This document shows, one piece after another, positions 8,496 to 16,296 of a stretch of 49,832 bases of DNA. Positions within the stretch are counted from its first letter, which is position 1; every line of letters begins with the position of its first letter. This stretch comes from an uncultured Alphaproteobacteria bacterium (GTDB lineage Bacteria; Pseudomonadota; Alphaproteobacteria; Caulobacterales; Aquidulcibacteraceae). The notes beneath the pieces were generated by a model that was not told where the DNA came from, did no database searches, and saw only the letters and a list, made by a program, of their open reading frames with translations. The position numbers and the translations under genes were made by a program. The DNA lies in NCBI GenBank assembly GCA_902826245.1, contig CADEEA010000019.1, positions 1 through 49,832 of the forward strand, read 5' to 3'.

Positions 8496-9337
8496 TGGCC
8501 GGCGCCGAAGAGCGAGGCTGCAGCGCGCGGCCAGAACGCGAACACGGTTCCTGCCAACAGGGTGGCAGCCATAAGACTATCGATGCGATCGAGGACGCCC
8601 CCGTGCCCCGGGATCAGCCGGCTGGCGTCCTTTACGCCGAAACGGCGCTTCAGGAAGGACTCAAACAAATCGCCCATCAGCCCGGTAAAGCCGACCAGCG
8701 CTCCGATGGCAAACCAAAGGCGCTGCAACGTTTCAACTGGGTGGATGGCGGCGCCGATTGCATAGCCGGTAGCTGCAGCGGCCAGCGTACCGGCGACGAT
8801 TCCAGACCATGTCTTGTTCGGTGAAAGCCCCTTCGCGATGCGCGGCCCACCGAGCAACTTGCCGCCGAAATAGGCGAAAATGTCAGCAGACCAGATCAGG
8901 GCGAACATGGCGAGAATGGTGTCGCGTCCTTCGGGGCCACGATCGCGAAGCCAAAGAAAGATCGCAGGCGGCAAGCCCACATAGAGAGCGCCCGCGGCGG
9001 TCTCCAGCACCTCCGCGAGCTTCTTCCGGCGCAGCGCAGACGCGACGGCGCACACACCCATCCACGCGGCCGCCAGCCAAAGATGCCCCCAGCTTGAGAT
9101 CAACACCGCGCCGAGCGATCCACTAAGCGCAAAGATGAACGCCTGGTTGAGCGACGATGGCTCGCTCATGCGCGCCCATTCGTAACTCATCGCCACTACA
9201 GCGGCGCCGCAGGCGGCGGCAAGCCAAGGACCGCCGAACCAAGCCGCGCTCGCCCCGGCGCTCGCGAGCACCAGACCTGACGCAATGCGCGAGCGCAGAT
9301 CCGACCAATCGCGGCGTTCTGCGCCATCTCCTGTCAT
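8492..9337 (-). CDS. cdsA: phosphatidate cytidylyltransferase CdsA
   Basis: 281 residues from the ATG at 9337 (a TTG lies one codon earlier). It makes CDP-diacylglycerol from phosphatidic acid and CTP, the branch point of phospholipid synthesis, in the inner membrane. About seven or eight hydrophobic segments are visible. The C-terminal signature runs SFLKRRFGVKDASRLIPGHG then GVLDRIDS, matching the CDP-alcohol cytidylyltransferase pattern K-R-x4-K-D ... H-G-G-x-x-D-R-x-D with its metal-binding aspartates. The uppS stop and this start share one base (TGATG), and the stop overlaps the dxr start, so it is tightly coupled in the operon. Confidence 0.96.
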   Translation of the reverse strand: MTGDGAERRDWSDLRSRIASGLVLASAGASAAWFGGPWLAAACGAAVVAMSYEWARMSEPSSLNQAFIFALSGSLGAVLISSWGHLWLAAAWMGVCAVASALRRKKLAEVLETAAGALYVGLPPAIFLWLRDRGPEGRDTILAMFALIWSADIFAYFGGKLLGGPRIAKGLSPNKTWSGIVAGTLAAAATGYAIGAAIHPVETLQRLWFAIGALVGFTGLMGDLFESFLKRRFGVKDASRLIPGHGGVLDRIDSLMAATLLAGTVFAFWPRAAASLFGAGQ

Positions 9338-10059
9338 CAAGCGCCGTGCCCGCCATAACGGCGCTCTCGCCGCGAATAAAAGGCGATCGCCTCCTCCAGT
9401 GCGGCGCGGTCAAAATCAGGCCAGAGCACATCCATAAAGGCAAGCTCCGCATAAGCGGATTGCCACAACATGAAGTTGGAAAGCCGTGACTCTCCGGAAG
9501 TACGCACCAACAAATCCGGCGGCGGCAAGCCAGCCGTGTCCAAGTGGGCCTCAAACATTTCCGGACTTATGTCCTTCGGTGCGATACGTCCGGCGACCGC
9601 TTCCTGCGCCAGCATCCGCGCTGCACGCGTGATTTCATCTTGGCCCCCGTAATTGAAGGCGATCGTGAGATTGAGTTTGTCGTTGTGCGCGGTGCGGGAC
9701 TCCGCGTCCTCGATGATGCCGGCGATGTCAGGCTGCAGGCCGTGACGTTCGCCGATCACGCGCACGCGGACGCCTTCCTTCGCCAACTTGTCCAAATCCC
9801 TCGCCACGTAGAGACGCAGCAGATCGAACAGCGCATTCACCTCTTCGGCAGGCCTGCGCCAATTTTCGGTCGAGAACCCGAACACTGTGAGAAAGCGTAC
9901 GCCGAGATCGCCGGCGGCCTCCACCGTGCGCCGCAGCGCCTCCACGCCTTCCGCATGACCAAAAGTGCGGGGGCGCCCGCGCTGTTTCGCCCAACGCCCA
10001 TTGCCATCCATGATGATGGCTACGTGTTGCGGCATCGGGGCGGGGAGCGGGGCGGCCAT
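9337..10059 (-). CDS. uppS: undecaprenyl diphosphate synthase UppS
   Basis: 240 residues from ATG 10059; ATG 10035 (eight codons later) is an equally plausible start because neither has a clear Shine-Dalgarno sequence. A longer open frame to 10401 is antisense-of-frr sequence and is rejected. UppS (cis-prenyltransferase) extends farnesyl diphosphate with isopentenyl units to the C55 lipid carrier used for peptidoglycan and O-antigen. [10 protein letters not shown] holds the catalytic Asp; [19 protein letters not shown] and [11 protein letters not shown] are the other conserved family blocks. It follows frr after a 64-base gap that holds heptamer repeats, and is coupled to cdsA. Confidence 0.95.
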   Translation of the reverse strand: MAAPLPAPMPQHVAIIMDGNGRWAKQRGRPRTFGHAEGVEALRRTVEAAGDLGVRFLTVFGFSTENWRRPAEEVNALFDLLRLYVARDLDKLAKEGVRVRVIGERHGLQPDIAGIIEDAESRTAHNDKLNLTIAFNYGGQDEITRAARMLAQEAVAGRIAPKDISPEMFEAHLDTAGLPPPDLLVRTSGESRLSNFMLWQSAYAELAFMDVLWPDFDRAALEEAIAFYSRRERRYGGHGA

Positions 10060-10097
10060 GGGTGGCGGGCGGAAGCGAGCAGTGAGAGCGAGGCACA

Positions 10098-10125
10098 ACC
10101 GCCTACTGCCAACTGCCGACTGCCT
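10098..10125. repeat. four tandem 7-bp repeats between frr and uppS
   Basis: Four consecutive heptamers read ACCGCCT, ACTGCCA, ACTGCCG, ACTGCCT on the plus strand. They begin at the frr stop codon and fill nearly half of the frr-uppS gap. Confidence 0.7.
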
Positions 10126-10690
10126 AGACCTGCATGATCTCCTCTTCCTTGTGGCGGAATGCGTCATCAATTTTCTTGATGTGATCGTCTGTGGCCTTCT
10201 GAACCTCGCCGCCATGACGTTTGTGTTCGTCCTCGCTGATGGCGTGCTCCTTCTCGAGCTTCTTGAGATGCTCCATCGCGTCGCGGCGAATATTGCGCAC
10301 GGCGATGCGCTGCTGTTCGGCGTATTTGCCCGCAATTTTGGAGAGTTCGGTGCGGCGCTCGCCCGTAAGCGGAGGAATGGGGATGCGCAAAGATTGCCCA
10401 TCGACGATCGGGTTGAGCCCGAGATTGGCGGAACGGATCGCCTTGTCGACTGCGCCGACCACCGATTTATCCCACACTTGCACCGAAATCATGCGCGGTT
10501 CCGGCACACTGACGCTGGCGACCTGGTTAAGCGGGGAAACCGCCCCGTAGGCCTCGACCGTGATCGGGTCGAGCAGCGCCGGCGACGCGCGTCCCGTACG
10601 CAGACCGGAGAATTCATGGGCAAGCGCTGTGAGCGCCCCCTGCATGCGTCTCTTGTAATCCTCAAGATTGAAGGGCGCTGGCGCAGCCAT
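10124..10690 (-). CDS. frr: ribosome recycling factor
   Basis: 188 residues, very close to the 185 of E. coli. With EF-G it splits the post-termination ribosome. The start is [16 protein letters not shown] at ATG 10690, with GAGG about 8 bases upstream; the in-frame extension to 10750 lies inside pyrH and is rejected. The family core [13 protein letters not shown] and the long three-helix bundle segment [20 protein letters not shown] are present, and the C-terminus is a charged helix ([20 protein letters not shown]). It lies 16 bases after pyrH, the invariant neighbour in this operon. Confidence 0.97.
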   Translation of the reverse strand: MAAPAPFNLEDYKRRMQGALTALAHEFSGLRTGRASPALLDPITVEAYGAVSPLNQVASVSVPEPRMISVQVWDKSVVGAVDKAIRSANLGLNPIVDGQSLRIPIPPLTGERRTELSKIAGKYAEQQRIAVRNIRRDAMEHLKKLEKEHAISEDEHKRHGGEVQKATDDHIKKIDDAFRHKEEEIMQV

Positions 10691-10706
10691 TGGTCGATCC
10701 TCGTTA

Positions 10707-11453
10707 CTAGTCGCGGATGGTCGTGCAAATGCCGCGGCCCGCCAGAACATTGGCGAGACCGCCGCGGGTGTGGATTGAAAATACCACGATCGGAATGCCG
10801 TTCTCGCGCATCAGGCTGATGGCGGAGGCGTCCATCACCTTCAGGTCGCGCGCAAGCACTTCGTGATAAGAGAGCTTGTCGTAACGCGTGGCGCTGGGGT
10901 CTTTCTTCGGGTCGGCGGTGTAGACGCCGTCGACCTGTGTACCCTTGAGCAGAGCGTTGCAGCCCATCTCAGCCGCGCGAAGTGCCGCGGCAGTGTCGGT
11001 CGTGAAGAATGGATTGCCGGTGCCGGCGGCGAAAATGACGATCCGGCCCTTCTCCATATGACGCATGGCGCGGCGGCGAATATAGGGTTCGCAAACCGTG
11101 ACCATGGGGATCGCCGACAGCACCCGCGCTTGGCCGCCGACGGCTTCGATCGCGTTCTGCATGGCGAGCGCATTCATCACGGTAGCCAGCATGCCCATAT
11201 AATCGGCGCTGGCGCGCTCCATGCCCTTGGCGGCGCCCTGCACGCCGCGGAAGATGTTGCCCCCGCCGATGACAAGGCACAACTCGCCTCCCCCCTTGAC
11301 CGCCTCCACCACTTCTCCGGCGATACGCTCGCACACGCCCTGATCGATGCCGTATTGGGCATCCCCCATCAGCGCTTCGCCCGAAATCTTGAGCAACACG
11401 CGCTTGTAGAGGCGTGTGGGGTGAGATTTGGGCAGGGTTTCGGCGAGACTCAT
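10707..11453 (-). CDS. pyrH: uridylate kinase PyrH
   Basis: 248 residues from ATG 11453; ATG 11492 in the same frame would give 261 and cannot be ruled out. It phosphorylates UMP to UDP in pyrimidine nucleotide synthesis. The amino-acid-kinase fold is clear: [13 protein letters not shown] near the N-terminus is the phosphate-binding loop, GGGNIFRG the nucleotide site, [20 protein letters not shown] then [13 protein letters not shown] the conserved UMP-kinase segments, and [12 protein letters not shown] the late conserved block. It follows tsf after 103 bases that contain an 11-bp hairpin, and precedes frr by 16 bases. Confidence 0.96.
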   Translation of the reverse strand: MSLAETLPKSHPTRLYKRVLLKISGEALMGDAQYGIDQGVCERIAGEVVEAVKGGGELCLVIGGGNIFRGVQGAAKGMERASADYMGMLATVMNALAMQNAIEAVGGQARVLSAIPMVTVCEPYIRRRAMRHMEKGRIVIFAAGTGNPFFTTDTAAALRAAEMGCNALLKGTQVDGVYTADPKKDPSATRYDKLSYHEVLARDLKVMDASAISLMRENGIPIVVFSIHTRGGLANVLAGRGICTTIRD

Positions 11454-11498
11454 GGGCGCGATCCGTCCGGGCAAGCGGTTCGCACCCACCATAACGCG

Positions 11499-11534
11499 AC
11501 CGCCGCCGTCGGCGCAAAGGCTAACGGCGGCGGT
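11499..11534 (+). terminator. 11-bp GC hairpin with T-run on the plus strand, in the tsf-pyrH gap
   Basis: ACCGCCGCCGT (11499-11509) pairs exactly with ACGGCGGCGGT (11524-11534), with a 14-base loop. TTTTT follows at 11534-11538 on the plus strand, so as a classical terminator it would stop antisense transcription. For the operon mRNA (minus strand) it is a strong hairpin without a U-tail, just before pyrH, and may tune expression between the abundant EF-Ts and the less needed PyrH. Confidence 0.55.
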
Positions 11535-11556
11535 TTTTGTCCGGGCGTCGAAGCGC

Positions 11557-12498
11557 TCAATCGTCCTTCTTGGTCATCGCCGCCACTTCGGCGGCGAAAT
11601 CACCGGTCTTTTTCTCCACACCCTCGCCGACGGCGAAGCGGACAAAGCCCGTCACCTTGACCGGGGCGCCGGCAGCCTTGGCCGCTTCCGCCACCGCGGC
11701 TTCGACGCTTTGATCCGGGTTGAGGACAAACGCTTGCTTCAGCAACACCGATTCCTCGAAGAATTTGCGCATGCGCCCCTCGAGCATCTTGTCCAGAACC
11801 TGTTGCGGCTTGCCTTGCGCCTTGGGATCTTCCTTAAGCTGTTCCAGCAGAACCGCCTTCTCGCGCTCGACACGGTCGACCGGAATTTCAGCCTCGCTGA
11901 GCGCCAACGGATTTGCCGAAGCGATGTGCATGGCGATCTTCTTGCCGAAGCTCTCGACGGCGGCCTTGTCGCCGGTCGATTCAAGCGCCACCAGCACCGC
12001 GATGCGACCCAAATGGTCCGCGCCATCGACCTTGGAGTGGACATAAGCAGCAATCGCCCCGTTTTGGACGTTGAGCTTGGCCGAGCGGCGCAAAGTTATG
12101 TTCTCGCCAATGGTGGAAATCAGCTGCGTCACCGCGTCCGACACCTTGGCGCCTCCATGGGCTGCGTCCAGGAGCGCCTGATGGCCGTCCGCCTTGAGAG
12201 CGATTTTTGCGAAATCACCCGCAGCCTTTTGGAAGTCGCCATTGCGGGCGACGAAGTCGGTCTCGGAATTGAGTTCGATCACCGCGCCATGATCGACGCC
12301 CAGCGCGATGGCCACGATGCCTTCCGCGGCAGCACGATCGGCTTTGCGTGCGGCCTTCGACAACCCTTTGGCGCGCAACCAATCGACCGCAGCCTCAAGA
12401 TCGCCGCCGGATTCGGCGAGCGCCTTTTTGCAGTCCATCATGCCAACGCCGGTCTTCTCGCGCAGGTCCTTGACCAGCGCCGCGGTAATTTCCGCCAT
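11557..12498 (-). CDS. tsf: translation elongation factor Ts
   Basis: 313 residues starting [20 protein letters not shown] at ATG 12498, with AGGAG about 7 bases upstream; five extra residues upstream are not family-like. EF-Ts exchanges GDP for GTP on EF-Tu. The N-terminal UBA-like domain contains the signature [16 protein letters not shown], and the core contains the conserved [13 protein letters not shown] block that contacts EF-Tu. Two core repeats and the C-terminal tail are complete. It is the partner of rpsB in nearly all bacteria and lies 63 bases after it here. Confidence 0.97.
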   Translation of the reverse strand: MAEITAALVKDLREKTGVGMMDCKKALAESGGDLEAAVDWLRAKGLSKAARKADRAAAEGIVAIALGVDHGAVIELNSETDFVARNGDFQKAAGDFAKIALKADGHQALLDAAHGGAKVSDAVTQLISTIGENITLRRSAKLNVQNGAIAAYVHSKVDGADHLGRIAVLVALESTGDKAAVESFGKKIAMHIASANPLALSEAEIPVDRVEREKAVLLEQLKEDPKAQGKPQQVLDKMLEGRMRKFFEESVLLKQAFVLNPDQSVEAAVAEAAKAAGAPVKVTGFVRFAVGEGVEKKTGDFAAEVAAMTKKDD

Positions 12499-12519
12499 TT
12501 CCGTACTCCTCACTACTCC

Positions 12520-12547
12520 GAGCGCGTTCGACGCATCGGGCGCGCTC
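12520..12547 (-). promoter_or_regulatory. 7-bp hairpin in the rpsB-tsf gap
   Basis: GAGCGCG and CGCGCTC are inverted repeats around a 14-base loop in the 63-base gap between rpsB and tsf. No T-run follows. The rpsB-tsf gap commonly carries a partial attenuator in other bacteria, so a similar role is an inference. Confidence 0.4.
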
Positions 12548-12561
12548 TAACTTGGGTGTGC

Positions 12562-13374
12562 TCAGTAATTGGCGCCAGTGGGGCCATCGATCGGGCTCTC
12601 CGCCGGTACATAAGGCGCCGGCTCGTGCAACGCCGGTTCAACTGGAGGCCGGGCCGAAGCGCCGATGTCGGCGCCGCCGCGCACCTGGTTTTCAGTCAGC
12701 CCGTCGAGCACCGAATCTGCCACCAGATCGCAATAGAGCTGGATCGCACGCGCGGCGTCGTCATTGCCCGGGATCGGGAAAGTGACCTCGTCAGGATCGC
12801 AATTGGAATCCACCACCGCCACTACTGGGATGCCGAGCTTTCTGGCTTCCTTGATCGCAATGGCCTCTTTGTTGGTGTCGATCACGAACATGAGGTCAGG
12901 CACCCCGCCCATGGATGCGATGCCGCCCAGGGAGCGGTCGAGCTTGTCGCGCTCGCGGGTCAAATTCAGGACTTCCTTCTTCGTCAATCCAACCGCGCCG
13001 CCGGCGATGGTTTGCTCCAGCTCGCGCAGGCGCGCGATGGATTTTGAGACCGTCTGCCAGTTCGTCATCGTGCCGCCGAGCCAGCGAGAGTTCACGAAAT
13101 ACTGAGCGCAGCGTTGCGCGCTCGCCTTGATGTGCTCGGCGGCCTGGCGCTTGGTGCCCACAAACAGCACGCGCCCGCCATTGGCCGCCACTTCGCGTAC
13201 TTTCATCAGAGCTTGGTGCAGCAACGGCACCGTCTGCGACAGGTCGAGGATATGGATGTTGGACTTTTCGCCGAAGATGTAGCGATCCATCTTCGGGTTC
13301 CAGCGGTGGGTCTGGTGTCCAAAATGCGCGCCAGCTTCCAGGAGCTGACGCATATTGAAATCAGGCAGCGCCAT
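12562..13374 (-). CDS. rpsB: 30S ribosomal protein S2
   Basis: 270 residues, typical for alphaproteobacteria. It starts [20 protein letters not shown] at ATG 13374 with AGGA about 8 bases upstream. [13 protein letters not shown] is the S2 N-terminal signature, and the second signature appears around [20 protein letters not shown] then [16 protein letters not shown]. The C-terminal 30 residues are a Pro/Ala-rich extension beyond the E. coli length of about 240. It is the first gene of the long operon leading to lpxI, and its leader (13375-13491) contains a palindromic hairpin and a candidate promoter. Confidence 0.98.
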   Translation of the reverse strand: MALPDFNMRQLLEAGAHFGHQTHRWNPKMDRYIFGEKSNIHILDLSQTVPLLHQALMKVREVAANGGRVLFVGTKRQAAEHIKASAQRCAQYFVNSRWLGGTMTNWQTVSKSIARLRELEQTIAGGAVGLTKKEVLNLTRERDKLDRSLGGIASMGGVPDLMFVIDTNKEAIAIKEARKLGIPVVAVVDSNCDPDEVTFPIPGNDDAARAIQLYCDLVADSVLDGLTENQVRGGADIGASARPPVEPALHEPAPYVPAESPIDGPTGANY

Positions 13375-13413
13375 TAGTTTCGTTCCTTTTCCGGTTTGCC
13401 GCCGCGGGCGTGA

Positions 13414-13433
13414 CTTAGGAATTATTTCCTAAG
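13414..13433 (-). promoter_or_regulatory. palindromic hairpin in the rpsB leader
   Basis: CTTAGGAA and TTCCTAAG are perfect 8-base inverted repeats around TTAT, about 40 bases upstream of the rpsB ATG. In the mRNA this is a compact stem-loop close to the ribosome binding site. It could be an S2-binding autoregulatory leader or a protein operator; the sequence alone does not decide. Confidence 0.45.
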
Positions 13434-13498
13434 ACCGGAAGGAGGAAACGGCCGCTTTCAGACCGCCCCGCCCTACCCGCGTGCGAAGTAAGGCGCGG

Positions 13499-13527
13499 GG
13501 TATAAGGGCAGGACTCCCGTCGCGCAA
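13499..13527 (-). promoter_or_regulatory. candidate promoter of the rpsB operon
   Basis: On the minus strand TTGCGC (13527-13522) is followed, 17 bases later, by TATACC (13504-13499). This is a weak-to-moderate match to a housekeeping -35/-10 pair. It would give a leader of about 115 bases before rpsB. It lies in the 227-base divergent gap facing the plus-strand gene at 13602. Confidence 0.35.
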
Positions 13528-13601
13528 CTGCCCTTGCTCGCCGGCGAGGGAGAGCCCACTTCTGGGCGCTGGTTCTCCGGTGTCGAGAGAGGTCTGCGCG
13601 C

Positions 13602-14720
13602 GTGAAAAAGGTCGCCATCATTGGAGCGGGCAATATTGGGCCTACCGTCACAGCGTTGCTGGCCAACCCGGAAACCGGCGCGCCCTACGAAATTCTAGTG
13701 ACCGACATCGATTCCACGAAACTCGAAACGATCGAGAAATGGAAATCAGAAGTCAGCGGAGACGTCGCTGCTCGCGTGACAACCAAGGTCCTGGACGCCG
13801 GAAATCATTCCGCCCTCGTCGCGGCGATCACCGGCTCATACGCCGTGATCAGCGCCCTACCCTATAAATACACGCTTGCGGTGGCAGAGGCTTCGCTGGC
13901 GGCCGATGTGCACTACCTCGACCCCACCGAAGATGTGGCGACAACCCAGGCTGTGCGAAAGCTGGCGACGAAAGCGAACAGAGCTTTCATCCCGCAATGC
14001 GGTCTGGCGCCGGGCTTCATTTCGATTGTTGGCCACGATCTTTTCGGGCGTTTCGAAAGGGTCTCCGACCTACGCATGCGCGTTGGCGCCCTGCCTGAGT
14101 TTCCCGCAAACGCGCTCGGCTATAATCTTACCTGGAGCACCGACGGTGTGATCCATGAATATTGCGTCCCTGGCGAGGCGATCGCCGACGGAAAACTGCA
14201 GCCAACGACCTCGCTTGAGGAGTGTGAGACGATTGCCATCGACGGCGTCACCTATGAAGCCTTCAACACTTCAGGCGGCCTGGGCACATTGTGCGAAACG
14301 CTGGCGGGACGCGTACGGAATATGAATTACCGCACGCTCCGTTACCCCGGTCATGCGGCGATCATGAAGGTGCTGCTAAACGACCTTCGCTTCCGCGAGG
14401 AGCGATACCAGGACGAACTCGTCAGAATTTTCAATCGCGCGCTGCCCCGGACCGAGCAGGACGTAGTTGTGATTTTCGTTACCGCGACTGGCGAGAGGGC
14501 CGGTCGGTTCGAGCAAGAGACTTACGTGAATAAAGTCCGGCCAATGCGAATTTCCGACAAGCAATACACTGGCATCCAAATCACAACGGCTGCAGGCATC
14601 TGCGCCGTGCTTGACCTGCTTTCAGACGGCAAGGTGAAGGACAAGGGCTTCGTCAAACAAGAGGAGGTCAAACTCGCGGACTTTCTCGACAATCGCTTCG
14701 GCCGCTATTACGCCAAATGA
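13602..14720 (+). CDS. saccharopine dehydrogenase family protein (probable lysine catabolism)
   Basis: 372 residues with a GTG start at 13602, preceded by GAGAGAGG about 7 bases upstream. The N-terminus is a Rossmann fold with the NAD(P) loop VAIIGAGNIGPT, and GLAPGFISIVGHDL and GLGTLCETLAGRV are segments typical of the saccharopine dehydrogenase/lysine 6-dehydrogenase (LYS9-like) superfamily. These enzymes produce alpha-aminoadipate semialdehyde, either from saccharopine or directly from lysine. The next gene, 37 bases downstream, oxidises that semialdehyde, so a role in lysine breakdown is likely. Which of the two reactions applies cannot be told here; no lysine-ketoglutarate reductase domain is fused or adjacent. 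The gene lies in the accessory block between dnaE and rpsB. Confidence 0.75.
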   Translation: MKKVAIIGAGNIGPTVTALLANPETGAPYEILVTDIDSTKLETIEKWKSEVSGDVAARVTTKVLDAGNHSALVAAITGSYAVISALPYKYTLAVAEASLAADVHYLDPTEDVATTQAVRKLATKANRAFIPQCGLAPGFISIVGHDLFGRFERVSDLRMRVGALPEFPANALGYNLTWSTDGVIHEYCVPGEAIADGKLQPTTSLEECETIAIDGVTYEAFNTSGGLGTLCETLAGRVRNMNYRTLRYPGHAAIMKVLLNDLRFREERYQDELVRIFNRALPRTEQDVVVIFVTATGERAGRFEQETYVNKVRPMRISDKQYTGIQITTAAGICAVLDLLSDGKVKDKGFVKQEEVKLADFLDNRFGRYYAK

Positions 14721-14757
14721 CATTGCGACCACGAATTTATAGCAAATAGGGTGTGCG

Positions 14758-16281
14758 ATGGCGCTTGAACTGAATTCGGCAAGCAGCGACGCGTTGGCCG
14801 TTCTTGAGAAGCTGGGCGCAAAACTGGCATTCGTCAAAGACGGAAGCGTGATCGCGCGTTCGCCCATCACCGGGGAAACCATCGGACGACTTCGCGAGGC
14901 GACGCCCAGCGAAGTTTCCGCCGCCATCGAAGCGGCGCATCGCGCTTTCCTTGAGTGGCGGTTGCTGCCTGCCCCGCGCCGCGGCGAATTTGTGCGTCTG
15001 CTCGGCGAAGAATTGCGAGCCGCTAAGGCGGAGCTGGCCGAACTCGTCACCATCGAGGCCGGCAAGATCAAGTCCGAAGCCTTGGGCGAAGTGCAGGAGA
15101 TGATCGACATCTGCGATTTCGCCGTTGGCATGTCGCGTCAATTGTACGGCCTGACCATCGCCACCGAGCGCCCGAGCCATCGCATGATGGAGAGCTGGCA
15201 TCCGCTTGGCGTTGTCGGGATCATATCGGCGTTCAACTTTCCGGTCGCGGTGTGGGCATGGAATGCAGCGCTCGCTCTCGTGTGCGGCGACAGCATCGTC
15301 TGGAAGCCATCGGAGAAGACGCCGCTCACCGCACTCGCGGTCGATGCGATCATGCAGCGCACGGCGCATCGCTTCGGCCTCGCCCCCGCGGGGCTGAGCC
15401 ACGTCATCATCGGCGGTCGCGGCGTCGGTGAAGCGCTGGTCGATCATCCCCGCGTACAGCTCGTCTCCGCCACAGGCTCCACCGAAATGGGTCGCAAAGT
15501 AGGCCAACGCCTCGCCGCGCGCTTCGCCCGCTCATTGCTCGAACTCGGCGGCAACAATGCTGCAATCATCGCACCGAGCGCCGACCAAGGCCTCGCCCTG
15601 CGCGGCGTCGCATTCGCTGCAATGGGCACAGCGGGCCAGCGTTGCACCAGCTTGCGGCGCCTATTCGTGCACGAGAGCATCTATGACCAATTCGTGCCGC
15701 GGCTGAAGTCTGCTTACGGTTCAGTTCCGGTTGGCGATCCACGTCAGGAAGGCGTTCTGATCGGGCCGCTGATCGACGTGAGCGCCTATGAGAACATGCA
15801 AAAGGCTCTGGGCGACGCGCGCACCAGCGGGACTGTCGCCGGCGGCGAGCGGGTGGACACGCCTGGCGCGCCGGATGCGTATTACGTTCGCCCGGCACTG
15901 GTCGAACTCGACCGGCAGACCGAAGTCGCGCTTCGCGAGACCTTCGCGCCAATCCTCTATGTGATGCGCTACCGCACGCTCGAAGAAGCCATCGAACTGC
16001 AAAACGCCGCCAAGCACGGGCTGTCGTCATCGATCTTCACACTTGATATGCGCGAGGCCGAGCGCTTCGTGGCCGCCAACGGTTCCGATTGCGGCATCGC
16101 CAACGTCAATATCGGCCCATCAGGCGCCGAGATCGGCGGCGCGTTCGGCGGCGAAAAGGAAACAGGCGGCGGCCGCGAGTCCGGCTCGGATTCATGGAGA
16201 GCCTATATGCGGCGCGCCACCAACACCGTGAATTTCGGCACGGATTTGCCCCTCGCCCAAGGTGTAAAATTCGACGTTTGA
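14758..16281 (+). CDS. amaB: aldehyde dehydrogenase of the ALDH7/AmaB type (aminoadipate semialdehyde dehydrogenase)
   Basis: 507 residues, the ALDH7 (antiquitin) length. It oxidises alpha-aminoadipate semialdehyde to alpha-aminoadipate with NAD+ in lysine degradation. The catalytic Cys is C296 in GTAGQRCTSLR and the general base Glu is E262 in LLELGGNN; the cofactor segment ISAFNFPVAVWAWN and the ATGSTEMG loop are present. The C-terminal stretch GGAFGGEKETGGGRESGSD then WRAYMRR is distinctive for ALDH7 rather than other ALDH classes. It is the second gene of a two-gene plus-strand operon with the saccharopine-dehydrogenase-like gene, and converges on the amidohydrolase gene 15 bases beyond. 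The symbol is assigned from the motif and the pairing. Confidence 0.85.
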   Translation: MALELNSASSDALAVLEKLGAKLAFVKDGSVIARSPITGETIGRLREATPSEVSAAIEAAHRAFLEWRLLPAPRRGEFVRLLGEELRAAKAELAELVTIEAGKIKSEALGEVQEMIDICDFAVGMSRQLYGLTIATERPSHRMMESWHPLGVVGIISAFNFPVAVWAWNAALALVCGDSIVWKPSEKTPLTALAVDAIMQRTAHRFGLAPAGLSHVIIGGRGVGEALVDHPRVQLVSATGSTEMGRKVGQRLAARFARSLLELGGNNAAIIAPSADQGLALRGVAFAAMGTAGQRCTSLRRLFVHESIYDQFVPRLKSAYGSVPVGDPRQEGVLIGPLIDVSAYENMQKALGDARTSGTVAGGERVDTPGAPDAYYVRPALVELDRQTEVALRETFAPILYVMRYRTLEEAIELQNAAKHGLSSSIFTLDMREAERFVAANGSDCGIANVNIGPSGAEIGGAFGGEKETGGGRESGSDSWRAYMRRATNTVNFGTDLPLAQGVKFDV

Positions 16282-16296
16282 GCGACCAGAGCCGGT

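Noticed and set aside
10060..10401. N-terminal extension of uppS by 114 codons
   Set aside because: It overlaps frr on the same strand and has Ser/Arg-rich non-family sequence; the normal UppS N-terminus starts at 10059 or 10035.
11428..13047. 539-codon open frame on the plus strand
   Set aside because: It lies antisense to pyrH, tsf and rpsB, all unmistakable. Long antisense frames are expected in GC-rich DNA.
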